Positions 6,600 to 13,904 of a stretch of 13,904 bases of DNA are shown here, piece after piece. Positions within the stretch are counted from its first letter, which is position 1, and each line of letters begins with the position of its first letter. Below the pieces are notes generated by a model. That model worked only from the letters and a program-made list of their open reading frames with translations, did not search any database and was not told the DNA's origin. The DNA lies in the NCBI GenBank assembly GCA_946480125.1, contig CAMLIY010000065.1:1-13904 (forward strand), in the 5' to 3' direction. This DNA comes from an uncultured Asticcacaulis sp. (GTDB taxonomy: Bacteria; Pseudomonadota; Alphaproteobacteria; Caulobacterales; Caulobacteraceae). The position numbers and the translations under genes are program-made.

Positions 6600-7946
6600 C
6601 TAAGGGTGTGACCCTCCCAACACAATTGGTCCGCCGGATTTTGGTACAGTGACGTCAAAGGCCTGCGCGTCACCCAGAGCGCTTTCGGTTTCAGCTGTGC
6701 CGACAAGCACATGGCTATCCGGCCGCAACCATGCCGAATAGACGAAGCGCCCATTATTTTTCTGCATGGCGACTGTGACGCCGCCGGTAAAGTCACCGCT
6801 GAGATATTGCGTTGCCTGGCCATGATCGGTGACGGAAAAGATCGTCTCGACTGGCCAGACATAGGTCGCTTTCGGCCATTGCAAGGCGGGCAGGGCCTTG
6901 CCTTTAAAGTCAAAAAAGGCCGCGTTTTCCCAGTCGGAGCCTTGCGCCCAGCGCGTCTTGCACTGGGTGGAAACCCACGCCGGTTCCCAATAGACGACGC
7001 CGATCCCGCCGGCATCAAGCGTCAATTGCATGATGTCATGCATGTATTTCGCCTGGCCGGCGACGGAAACGGGGTAGTCCTTCAGTGCCGAATCCGAACC
7101 AAGCAGGTTATTGGCGCGATCGGCGGCTTCATCGGTGAAGGCGTAGCCCGTTTCGACGATCACCACGTCCTTGCCGAACCGGGCATGAACGCGGCGGATG
7201 GTCTCGGCCAGCCCCCTGAAGTCCTCTTTCGACCATTTACTGTAATAGCTGAGGCCAATGATGTCATAGCCGGTAACGCCTGCGGCGGTGGCGGCGGCAA
7301 ACCACGGCTCGACATTTTCCGGCTGGGCGACATGCAGCATGATTTCCGGCTTTATGAGACTATCAGCCGAGGCGTCATGCACCCCCTTGATGCCGGCATT
7401 GAACAGCCTGGCATTGCGCGCCCAGTTAATGGCAACATGCTCTTCCGGCTGGGTACGCAGGATCTCGCCATTGGTCTCGTTGCCGACCTGAACCATTTCC
7501 GGCATCAGGTTCTTCGCCTTCAAGGCGTTCAGGGTGTCTAACGTATACTGGTAAAGCGCCCTGGCCTGATCGTCCTCGGAAAGCCCCGCCCAAGCCGCCG
7601 GCACCAGTTGCTTGCCGCCATCGGCCCAGTCATCGGAATAATGGAAATCGAGCAGCACCTTCTGACCCTGCGCCTTGGCGGCGGCGATGGTTTTTTCAAC
7701 ATCGGCAAGGTTGGAATAGGGCGTCCATCTGGCGTTGACCCAGATGCGGACGCGCACGAGATTATGGCCCGATTGCGCGAATATCTTATAGGGGTCTGTC
7801 TCGCCCTTGTTGTCATACCTGGCGCCGCATGCCTTCATTTCGTTGACATAGGACAGGTCGGCGCCAAACCAGTAGGGGCGTGCCGGGGCGGGGCTTCCGG
7901 TCAGCAGGGTGGCGGCGGGAAGGAGCGCGAGCAATTGTATTTTCAT
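6600..7946 (-). CDS. GH53 arabinogalactan endo-beta-1,4-galactanase
   Basis: This 448-residue secreted enzyme should hydrolyse internal beta-1,4-galactosidic bonds of galactan or type I arabinogalactan. A signal peptide covers about 1-22. The GH53 barrel follows at about 25-345: GADLSYVNEM, NLVRVRIWVNARW, VLLDFHYSDDWADGGKQ, the acid/base Glu157 in QVGNETNG, the nucleophile Glu265 in VIVETGY, and WEPAWV. A further 100 or so residues after the barrel (about 346-448) look beta-rich and are not part of the catalytic fold; their role is unknown. An in-frame GTG at 7982 would lengthen the N-terminus by 12 residues, but the promoter-like box at 7954-7980 lies inside that extension, so ATG 7946 is preferred. 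No good Shine-Dalgarno precedes it, and the mRNA may be leaderless or nearly so. It ends just before the sigma promoter. Confidence 0.94.
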   Translation of the reverse strand: MKIQLLALLPAATLLTGSPAPARPYWFGADLSYVNEMKACGARYDNKGETDPYKIFAQSGHNLVRVRIWVNARWTPYSNLADVEKTIAAAKAQGQKVLLDFHYSDDWADGGKQLVPAAWAGLSEDDQARALYQYTLDTLNALKAKNLMPEMVQVGNETNGEILRTQPEEHVAINWARNARLFNAGIKGVHDASADSLIKPEIMLHVAQPENVEPWFAAATAAGVTGYDIIGLSYYSKWSKEDFRGLAETIRRVHARFGKDVVIVETGYAFTDEAADRANNLLGSDSALKDYPVSVAGQAKYMHDIMQLTLDAGGIGVVYWEPAWVSTQCKTRWAQGSDWENAAFFDFKGKALPALQWPKATYVWPVETIFSVTDHGQATQYLSGDFTGGVTVAMQKNNGRFVYSAWLRPDSHVLVGTAETESALGDAQAFDVTVPKSGGPIVLGGSHP

Positions 7947-7953
7947 ACAGCTT

Positions 7954-7980
7954 AAGATGCCTGACGTGGTTTTTTCCGCC
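7954..7980 (-). promoter_or_regulatory. Candidate ECF sigma promoter of the GH53 gene
   Basis: The minus strand reads GGCGGAAA (7980-7973), 11 nt, then GGCATCTT (7961-7954), identical in both halves and spacing to the box before the receptor gene; the 11-nt spacers differ. The second half ends 7 nt before ATG 7946, so a transcript from this promoter would start at or very near the start codon. This ties the galactanase to the same regulon as the receptor. Confidence 0.66.
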
Positions 7981-7982
7981 AC

Positions 7983-8348
7983 AATCCGCTATTCATCACG
8001 CGTGCGGTAACCTAAACCGTAATAGTAGCGGCGGGTTTTTCCTTGAAAGCCATATTTGGCGTGCCGGATATGAAATTCCGCTCGTCAATGGCCCTGTTTG
8101 CTTTGGCGGCAGAGGATAACGATCTTATATTGTGACAAGCTCTGGATACCTGGTGTAACGGTATAGTGGACGAAAAAAACCAATCTCGTCTGGCGCTTTC
8201 TTAAAGGCTGACAGTATCAGGGCGAGAGGCTTTCCAATGGAAACACCATTGATGGAAAACGAGTCCTTTCGAACTGTTTTCTTATTTTTTTCTTCGTAGT
8301 CGATGCACTTGCCAGAGCCGCAGAGCGAACCTATGGAAGCACATTAAA
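7983..8348. other. Divergent intergenic region
   Basis: This 366-bp gap separates the minus-strand GH53 gene from the plus-strand kinase gene. It holds a possible 20-codon leader ORF (8237-8299), an imperfect stem-loop at 8231-8258 (CAATGG/CCATTG inside TTTCCA/TGGAAA), a small palindrome TTGTGACAA at 8130-8138, a TATAGT at 8162-8167 that could be a -10 element but lacks a matching -35, and a pyrimidine-rich run at about 8276-8295. No RNA gene or larger protein gene was recognised. Confidence 0.5.
8237..8299 (+). CDS. Possible 20-residue leader peptide upstream of the kinase
   Basis: ATG at 8237 opens a 20-codon frame ending in TAG at 8297-8299. It is preceded by GAGAGG, about 8 nt upstream, a better ribosome binding site than the kinase itself has. 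The predicted peptide has an acidic first half and a hydrophobic, Phe-rich end (TVFLFFSS). It ends 49 bp before the kinase GTG. It could be a regulatory upstream ORF or chance. No homologue is known to me. Confidence 0.25.
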   Translation: METPLMENESFRTVFLFFSS

Positions 8349-11234
8349 GTGGGCGATAAGCTTGAATTGAACGCTGCCTTGATGGCTCAGGCGCAGCTTG
8401 GCGCAATTGTTGAATCGTCAGATGACGCGATTATAGGCAAAACGCTTGAAGGTATAATCACATCCTGGAATATATCGGCTGAGAAGATCTTCGGTTTCAC
8501 GGCGGAAGAAGCGCTTGGCCAGCATATCAGCCTGATTATTCCCGAAGACCGCCGATCTGAGGAAGACTATATCATTGGTCAGGTGAAGGCGGGAGAGCGT
8601 GTCGATCATTTCGAGACCATTCGCCAACACAAAAATGGCGCATTGGTTGATCTTTCGGTCACTGTATCGCCGATCCGCGATGAAGAAGGGCGCATCATTG
8701 GCGCCTCTAAGGTGGCGCGCGATATCGGGGTCAACCGGGAAGCCGAGCGGGCCAGCGCTTATCTTGCCGCCATTGTCGATTCCTCGGATGACGCCATCAT
8801 CAGTAAGAACCTCAACAGTATCATAACCTCGTGGAACAAAGGCGCAGAACGCATTTTCGGTTACACTGCGGCCGATGTCATTGGCAAATCAATCACCCTG
8901 CTGATCCCGCCGGAACTTCAATCCGAGGAAGACACCATTATTGCTAAAATCCGCGCCGGCGAGCGGGTGGATCACTTTTCAACCCAAAGATTACACCAGT
9001 CCGGTCAGCGGATCTATGTCTCCATTACCGTGTCGCCGATTCGCGATTCACGCGGCCTAACGATCGGCGCATCGAAAATCGCTCGCGATATTACCGGAGA
9101 AAAACAGGCGGAAATCCACCGCGCCGCATTGGTCAGATTCAATGATGAAATCCGTGATCTGGAAGATCCGGATGAAATTGCTTATGTCGCTGCAAAAGTG
9201 CTTGGCCAAACCTTTAATGTCAGTCGAGCCGGTTACGGCATTATCGACACTGATGAGGAAACGATTACTATCCAGCGTGACTGGAATGCGCCCGGTATTC
9301 ATACCTTGGCGGGGGTTTTGCATTTCCGCGACTATGGTTCATATATCGATAACCTCAAACGCGGTGAAACTGTTGTTAATTCGGATGCCGAAACAGATCC
9401 GCTTACACGGGACAGGGCTGAGGCTCTGAAGGCGATCAGCGCACAGGCCTTTGTCAACATGCCTGTGACCGAGCAGGGACGTTTTGTCGCTTTACTTTAC
9501 CTCAACCACGCGGAGGCCCGCACCTGGTCTGAAAGCGAACTTGATTTCATCCTGGAGTTCGCTGAACGCACACGCACGGCGACTGAGCGCGCAAGAGTCA
9601 CCGCAGAGCTTCGAAGCCGCGAAGCTGAGTTGCGCGATTGGAACATCAAGCTGGAGCGCCGTGTTGAAGAAGCCCTGGCCGAACAACGCATTCTCGCTGA
9701 CATTGTTGAATCGACCGACGCCCTGATCCAGGTCGTTGACCTGAACTTCACTCTGCTGGCCGTCAACCGGGCCAGCGCCAATGAGGCCGAGCGCATATAT
9801 GGTGTTCGGCCAAAACCCGGCGATAACGCGCTCGACATTGTGCGCCACCTGCCCGAACAACAACAGGTTATCGCTGAGTTATGGAGCCGCGCCCTGACCG
9901 GCGAATCCTTTACCCTGATAAGCGACTTCGGTGACCCTGATCTTGATCAACGCCATTACGAAATGAAATTCAGCCCGCTGCGCGATAATGACGGGCATAT
10001 TATTGGTGCCTACGAATTTGTGTTTGATGTATCCCAGCGGATGCATGATCTGCAAAGATTGCGGCAGGCCGAAGAACAGCTGCGTCAGGCGCAGAAGATG
10101 GAAGCTGTCGGGCAACTGACGGGCGGGGTGGCACATGATTTCAACAATATGCTGGCGGTTGTGTCTGGTTCTCTGGAACTTCTTGACCGGCGGACAGATG
10201 CGGACGACACCAGAATAAAACGGCTCATCGCGTCTGCCATGGAAGCCTCGAAGCGCGCCAGCACATTGACCCAGAGGCTTTTAGCCTTTTCGCGACAGCA
10301 ACCGCTCAAGCCGGAAATTTTGGAGGCCAACAAACTCGTCTCCGGCATGTCCGACCTGTTCCGGCATTCCATTGGCGCCCATATTCAACTGGAGACAGTA
10401 CTGGCCGGTGGCGTATGGCGTATTCACGCCGACCAGAACCAGCTGGAAAACGTGCTCCTTAATCTGGCTGTCAATGCGCGTGACGCCATGCCGGATGGCG
10501 GCAAGCTGACCATCGAAACACAGAATGCCCATCTGGATCAGCGGTATGCGGCCAGTGAACCCGGCGTTATACCGGGACAGTATGTGCTCATCGCCGTGAC
10601 GGATACGGGCAGCGGAATGCCGCCCGAAGTGCTGGCAAAAGCTTTCGATCCGTTTTTCACCACGAAGGAGGTCGGCAAGGGCACAGGACTTGGACTGAGT
10701 CAGGTCTATGGCTTTGTTAAACAATCCGGCGGACACCTGCGCATCTATTCTGAAGTCGGGCAGGGCACAACCATCAAGATTTACCTGCCGCGGCATGCCG
10801 GTATTATGATTGAGCACCATGATCAGCCGCAGGAAAGCGAAATGCCGACGGCTGAACGGCGCGAACTGGTTCTGGTGGTTGACGATGAAGATCTGGTTCG
10901 ACAGTTTTCGATAGAGGCCTTCATGGATCTTGGCTATCGGGTGCTGGAAGCCTCGAGTGCCCGGGCGGCCCTGGCCATCCTGATCGAGCGGCCGGATATA
11001 GACCTGTTGTTCACCGATATCGTCATGCCCGAGATGAACGGCAGAAAGCTTGTGGATCTGGTGAAGGAGAAAAGGCCGAACCTGCCCGTCATTTACACGA
11101 CCGGATATACACGTAATGCCGTGGTGCATAATGGCGTACTGGATGCCGGCGTGGAACTGATCGGAAAACCTTTTACCATCGAGGAACTCGCCTTACGGGT
11201 CAGGACCATTCTGGATAAGGCCGGCGGCGCATAG
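8349..11234 (+). CDS. Soluble hybrid histidine kinase, PAS-PAS-GAF-PAS-HisKA-HATPase-REC
   Basis: This 961-residue signalling protein has no visible signal peptide or membrane segment, so it should sense a cytoplasmic cue. Two similar PAS domains (about 13-126 and 135-249) share AIV-SSDDAII and AGERVDHF motifs. Next come a GAF domain (about 255-405), a helical linker (405-447), and a third, diverged PAS-like domain (448-562). The phosphoacceptor is His596 in GGVAHDFNN. The ATPase domain shows the N box around Asn705-Asp712, DTGSGMP (752-758) and GKGTGLGL (776-783). The receiver domain has acidic Asp845/Asp846, phosphoacceptor Asp890 in LLFTDIVMP, and Lys940. The PAS domains lack the LOV cysteine motif, so flavin photochemistry is unlikely. 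The start is GTG with GGAAG about 9 nt upstream; ATG 8382 is an alternative without a ribosome binding site. No separate response regulator lies beside it, so its output partner and link to the galactan genes are unknown. Confidence 0.93.
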   Translation: MGDKLELNAALMAQAQLGAIVESSDDAIIGKTLEGIITSWNISAEKIFGFTAEEALGQHISLIIPEDRRSEEDYIIGQVKAGERVDHFETIRQHKNGALVDLSVTVSPIRDEEGRIIGASKVARDIGVNREAERASAYLAAIVDSSDDAIISKNLNSIITSWNKGAERIFGYTAADVIGKSITLLIPPELQSEEDTIIAKIRAGERVDHFSTQRLHQSGQRIYVSITVSPIRDSRGLTIGASKIARDITGEKQAEIHRAALVRFNDEIRDLEDPDEIAYVAAKVLGQTFNVSRAGYGIIDTDEETITIQRDWNAPGIHTLAGVLHFRDYGSYIDNLKRGETVVNSDAETDPLTRDRAEALKAISAQAFVNMPVTEQGRFVALLYLNHAEARTWSESELDFILEFAERTRTATERARVTAELRSREAELRDWNIKLERRVEEALAEQRILADIVESTDALIQVVDLNFTLLAVNRASANEAERIYGVRPKPGDNALDIVRHLPEQQQVIAELWSRALTGESFTLISDFGDPDLDQRHYEMKFSPLRDNDGHIIGAYEFVFDVSQRMHDLQRLRQAEEQLRQAQKMEAVGQLTGGVAHDFNNMLAVVSGSLELLDRRTDADDTRIKRLIASAMEASKRASTLTQRLLAFSRQQPLKPEILEANKLVSGMSDLFRHSIGAHIQLETVLAGGVWRIHADQNQLENVLLNLAVNARDAMPDGGKLTIETQNAHLDQRYAASEPGVIPGQYVLIAVTDTGSGMPPEVLAKAFDPFFTTKEVGKGTGLGLSQVYGFVKQSGGHLRIYSEVGQGTTIKIYLPRHAGIMIEHHDQPQESEMPTAERRELVLVVDDEDLVRQFSIEAFMDLGYRVLEASSARAALAILIERPDIDLLFTDIVMPEMNGRKLVDLVKEKRPNLPVIYTTGYTRNAVVHNGVLDAGVELIGKPFTIEELALRVRTILDKAGGA

Positions 11235-11252
11235 TCTTTATGACAAGCAGAC

Positions 11253-11291
11253 AGAATGCGTCTCAGCTGACCTGTGACCAGAACGCATTCT
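11253..11291 (+). terminator. Possible weak terminator of the kinase gene
   Basis: AGAATGCGT (11253-11261) pairs perfectly with ACGCATTCT (11283-11291), followed by TTT. The 21-nt loop is large and the stem is not very GC-rich. The hairpin overlaps the 3' end of the convergent DUF6880-like gene (stop at 11263), so the resemblance may be chance. Confidence 0.25.
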
Positions 11292-12693
11292 TTTGCCTAT
11301 GATTTGATCTCAGGGCGGCCACATAGCTCTCATGCGGCTCAATATCCGGCGCGCCGTCCAGGCGTGCCGCCAGACGCACGATATCACTATAGTAACCGGC
11401 GGCCCGCTCATACTCATGAGTTTGGAAACCGGTGAGAATGACTTCAATCATTTTACGCAGCAAAATCGTAGCGGCCAGTGGATAACGGGCATCAAGCTTT
11501 TCGGCCGCCAAGGCCAAAAGTTCGTGCCGGTTGCCATCTATCTCACTTTTGCGGGTTATAAGTGTCTGTGCCGCCCTGTCGAGGGAAGGCCAGCTGATAA
11601 GAAAAGCGATTGCCGCGTGAAAATCCTTTGCCTTCTCAACGCGATCCAAAGCGATGTCTTCTGCCTCCAGATCGTCAAAATCAGGCAGGCGTTTCAAATG
11701 GGCGCGCAGGTAATCCGGATTAAGCGATTGATGAAATACCTGAAGGCGAAACATCTGGGCATCGCTTTCTCGGCCCAGCGCTTCCAGGACTTTCAGACGC
11801 GCCACCTGCCATTCATCAGGTTGGATGACATTCAAGCCGCCATGCGCGCCATCCAGTATCGCCAATGCGTCTTCGGGGCGGCCCGCCCTGAGAAGACGCT
11901 CAGCGATTGCGGCGGTTGTGACGGGGTGGCGTTTATCGGATTGCAGGGCGATATAGGCCTCTACGTCGCCAAGCCCATCGGCAATGTCTTCATAAGCCCG
12001 TTGCAAAATCTGAACGCGCGACCGGCGCTGCGCGGTTTCACGCATAAGGCTCCTGCCGCGCCGCCATCTCGATGCCTTGCGGCTGCGAACAGGCGAGCGG
12101 ACCTCAGGCTCTGCCGCGGCGACGTTCAGTGACTGGCGCAGATGGCGCAGGCCGGCGTCACCGAGGTGCGGGACGAGGCCCGTAATAAGACCGTCGACCT
12201 GGCCATAGCCATTGTGCAGAACGGCATCTGTCAGGTGCGGTAAAAGGGCCTCGGCCGATGGTTGTGCTATGTCGGCAATGTGCACCAGATCAAGACTGGC
12301 CTGTTTGAATATGTCGAGACTCTCTCCGGACGTATCGGTGACCCGTTCTAAAACGGTGTGGCTCATGGCGATAAAAGACCACATCAGCGCCAGGGCTTCC
12401 GGCGCCATCGCCTTTGAGACTTGCTCAATGATCAGGCGGCGTTGCGTCTGCAGATCAGCCTTGAAGCCCTTCAGGCTTCGCCATCCCACCGTAGCGGTGG
12501 CGGAGGCAATGGCGGTCAGACGTTTGCGAATCTCCTTAACCAGTTTGTCGGGGCTTTCAACACCGGCCAGTTCGAGCCGGAGTCGGCGCTTGGCATTGGC
12601 GTTTCCCGTGCTGATTTCGATAAGCAGTTGCGCCAGATGCGCGGCGCCCAGAGCTTCAAGATTGGTCGCGTTCAGTGTCGTTTTGGAAGCCAT
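11263..12693 (-). CDS. DUF6880-like protein of unknown function
   Basis: This 476-residue cytoplasmic protein has no signal peptide or membrane segment. It begins with a pattern I associate with the alphaproteobacterial DUF6880 family (LEALGAAHLAQLLIEISTGNANAKRRLRLELAG) and ends with the Trp-containing tail typical of it (NHRQKNAFWSQ). The sequence looks almost entirely helical, with repeat-like helical pairs at about 255-420 (RLLRAGRPEDALAIL, RLKVLEALGRESDAQMF), suggestive of a TPR-like scaffold. A basic stretch at about 200-225 (SRKASRWRRGRS) could bind nucleic acid or be a linker. No catalytic motif is visible. It lies 59 bp after rhaT in the same direction, but a promoter-like TATACA close to the ATG suggests separate transcription. 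The ATG at 12693 has no Shine-Dalgarno. Confidence 0.8.
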   Translation of the reverse strand: MASKTTLNATNLEALGAAHLAQLLIEISTGNANAKRRLRLELAGVESPDKLVKEIRKRLTAIASATATVGWRSLKGFKADLQTQRRLIIEQVSKAMAPEALALMWSFIAMSHTVLERVTDTSGESLDIFKQASLDLVHIADIAQPSAEALLPHLTDAVLHNGYGQVDGLITGLVPHLGDAGLRHLRQSLNVAAAEPEVRSPVRSRKASRWRRGRSLMRETAQRRSRVQILQRAYEDIADGLGDVEAYIALQSDKRHPVTTAAIAERLLRAGRPEDALAILDGAHGGLNVIQPDEWQVARLKVLEALGRESDAQMFRLQVFHQSLNPDYLRAHLKRLPDFDDLEAEDIALDRVEKAKDFHAAIAFLISWPSLDRAAQTLITRKSEIDGNRHELLALAAEKLDARYPLAATILLRKMIEVILTGFQTHEYERAAGYYSDIVRLAARLDGAPDIEPHESYVAALRSNHRQKNAFWSQVS

Positions 12694-12701
12694 GCAACCA
12701 G

Positions 12702-12707
12702 TGTATA
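12702..12707 (-). promoter_or_regulatory. Possible -10 element giving a leaderless mRNA
   Basis: TATACA on the minus strand lies 8 nt before ATG 12693, which places the expected transcription start at or within a couple of bases of the start codon. No ribosome binding site is present. No good -35 match was found at 17 nt (TTGCAA lies only 14 nt upstream). Leaderless messages are common in Caulobacter relatives. Confidence 0.3.
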
Positions 12708-12752
12708 ACAGATGGCGCGGCTTGCAACAGCGAGCGCGGTTTTAACCTCGTA

Positions 12753-13826
12753 TCATGCCGCGAGCATGTTGCCGACTCCGATGATAACCGTTGAAATGAT
12801 CAGGGTGCCGATGCCAAGCCACACCATGAATTGAGTCCGGCTGGCGGTGCCTTTCCATTCCTTGAGCGCAAAGCCCCACAGGGTCGAGAAGAGAATGATC
12901 GACGCCATGTGCAGGGTCCAGCTGGAGAAGGCGAACTTGCCCATCTGGCTTTCGCCCATGGTGTAGAAGAAAAACTGGAAGTACCACAGCGTGCCGCCAA
13001 GCGCCGCCAGCAAATAATTGGCGAGCAGTGGTGTCTTGGTATCGGAAACCGCGGCCGTCTTGCCCGTCCATTCACCGGCCGATTTGTTTTTGAGGATCAG
13101 ATAGAGACACCAGATGAAATTGGTGGTGAAGCCGCCGGCCAGCACCACGCACAAGACCGGCAGACCGACCCATAAGGGCCCCGTGCCGGCAGCCGCAGAG
13201 GCGTCACGGATCGGATCGCCGGCGGCCAGGCCAAAGGCGAAGAAGGACGACATGACACCGGAAAAGACGGCGATGAGAAAGCCCTTCTTGAGGTCGAATT
13301 CGCCGCGATCCGGTATATTGGCGTCACCCGCCACGTTGGCTAGCTGCTTTTCCTTGGCATTGCCGGCCAGGGCGACAATGACGATACCGACAATGACAAC
13401 GGCGATGCCGATAAAGGTGTACTGGCTGCCGGACCGGGCGATGACCTCACCAAGCTTGCCCTGGAATATAGGCGGGCCGACTGTGCCGATGACGGTTGTC
13501 AGGCCGAGCGCCACCGCCATGCCGAGCGACAGGCCGAGATAGCGCATGGTCAGGCCGAAGGTCAGTCCGCCCAGACCCCAGGCGACGCCGCACAGATAGC
13601 AGATAATCATCGTATGAGACGGCACTGAGGCGAGGACCTGTATCAGATTTTTGCTGCCTATAAAGGCGCCGATCCACGGGGCGAGCACCCATGAGAAGAT
13701 GCCGCCGGTCAGCCAGAAAATTTCCCATGACCACATCCGGATACGTTTGTACGGCACGTAAAAACTGGCGGAGGACAAGCCCCCCAGCCAGTGAAAAAAG
13801 ACACCTAAGAGCGGATTGGGGTTCAT
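12753..13826 (-). CDS. rhaT: L-rhamnose/proton symporter
   Basis: This 357-residue polytopic inner-membrane protein has about ten membrane segments. It resembles E. coli RhaT along its length, including FFHWLGGLSSASFYVPYKR near the N-terminus (E. coli has FWHLIGAASAACFYAPFKK), the GLTMRYLGLSLGMAVALG segment, FDLKKG, and the GGTLWYFQFFFYTMG segment near residue 280. It imports L-rhamnose with protons. ATG 13826 has AGGA about 8 nt upstream. It starts 23 bp after the stop codon of the upstream gene, so the two are probably co-transcribed. A related sugar or deoxysugar substrate is possible, since RhaT-like proteins in other clades have not all been tested. Confidence 0.93.
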   Translation of the reverse strand: MNPNPLLGVFFHWLGGLSSASFYVPYKRIRMWSWEIFWLTGGIFSWVLAPWIGAFIGSKNLIQVLASVPSHTMIICYLCGVAWGLGGLTFGLTMRYLGLSLGMAVALGLTTVIGTVGPPIFQGKLGEVIARSGSQYTFIGIAVVIVGIVIVALAGNAKEKQLANVAGDANIPDRGEFDLKKGFLIAVFSGVMSSFFAFGLAAGDPIRDASAAAGTGPLWVGLPVLCVVLAGGFTTNFIWCLYLILKNKSAGEWTGKTAAVSDTKTPLLANYLLAALGGTLWYFQFFFYTMGESQMGKFAFSSWTLHMASIILFSTLWGFALKEWKGTASRTQFMVWLGIGTLIISTVIIGVGNMLAA

Positions 13827-13849
13827 GTGGCGTTTCCTGAATGGGCTTA

Positions 13850-13904
13850 TTATATTTTATAGATGCGCTCGGCGGTCCCGGCGAACAGGGCGTCCCGTTC
13901 GTCG
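13850..13904 (-). CDS. C-terminal end of a probable amidohydrolase-type lactonase
   Basis: Only the last 17 codons are present (DERDALFAGTAERIYKI, then TAA); the rest lies beyond the right edge. The LFAGTAERIY ending is typical of TIM-barrel amidohydrolases of the amidohydrolase-2 group, which include sugar-lactone hydrolases. Next to rhaT, an L-rhamnono-lactonase of the non-phosphorylated rhamnose pathway is the natural guess. The fragment is too short to be sure of the family. Confidence 0.5.
   Translation of the reverse strand, partial: DERDALFAGTAERIYKI

Noticed and set aside
6711..7541. Long plus-strand frame (276 codons) antisense to GH53
   Set aside because: It is contained within the GH53 gene, whose catalytic motifs are clear; the antisense translation has no recognisable features.
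8130..8138. TTGTGACAA palindrome in the divergent region
   Set aside because: Its arms are only 4 bp with a 1-bp centre, a different spacing from the locus operators; expected by chance in a gap of this size.
8151..8161. TGGT-GTA-ACGG as another FadR-type operator copy
   Set aside because: It matches only part of TNGTNNNACNA and lacks the ATTGT/ACAAT arms shared by the two good sites.
8394..8735. LOV-type photoreceptor in the kinase N-terminus
   Set aside because: The PAS domains lack the cysteine-containing GxNCRFLQ motif needed for flavin adduct formation.
10281..11129. Minus-strand frame (282 codons) antisense to the kinase
   Set aside because: It overlaps the ATPase and receiver domains of the kinase and has no family features of its own.

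Overview
The window reads as a chromosomal segment from an alphaproteobacterium of the Caulobacterales, with Asticcacaulis or a close relative as the best guess. This is inferred from three things: the Xanthomonas/Caulobacter-type TonB-dependent receptor with its FecI/FecR pair, a DUF6880-like protein, and a soluble PAS-rich hybrid histidine kinase. No rRNA, tRNA, CRISPR array, insertion sequence or phage gene was seen.

Positions 1-7946 (all minus strand) form a compact galactan-utilisation locus. In transcription order it holds a secreted GH53 endo-beta-1,4-galactanase (7946-6600), a FecI-like ECF sigma factor (6527-5838), its overlapping FecR-like anti-sigma regulator (5851-4880), an STN-domain TonB-dependent receptor (4780-1913), and a Tat-exported GH2 beta-galactosidase (1671 to beyond the left edge). 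The inferred route is that GH53 cuts galactan outside the cell, the receptor imports galacto-oligosaccharides and signals through FecR to the sigma factor, and GH2 releases galactose in the periplasm. A 144-bp nested palindromic repeat lies between the receptor and beta-galactosidase genes.

The regulatory DNA is the most informative part. The GH53 and receptor genes share an identical two-part box upstream, GGCGGAAA-N11-GGCATCTT, with the same 11-bp spacing. This is a strong candidate for the promoter read by the local ECF sigma factor. The sigma gene lacks this box and has a TATAAT-type promoter instead. A second motif, ATTGTANKACAAT (an inverted repeat), lies at the sigma promoter and again just upstream of the receptor's box. 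It suggests a second, unlinked regulator, possibly of the FadR-type GntR class.

Positions 7947-8348 are a divergent intergenic region containing a possible 20-codon leader ORF. After it comes a plus-strand hybrid histidine kinase (8349-11234; PAS-PAS-GAF-PAS-HisKA-HATPase-REC). Converging on it from the right are minus-strand genes: a DUF6880-like protein of unknown function (12693-11263), an L-rhamnose/proton symporter RhaT (13826-12753), and the last 17 codons of what is probably an amidohydrolase-type lactonase (13904-13850). The right end therefore looks like the edge of an L-rhamnose catabolic cluster. Rhamnose and galactan both occur in pectin rhamnogalacturonan I, so the two clusters may serve one plant-wall niche (inference).
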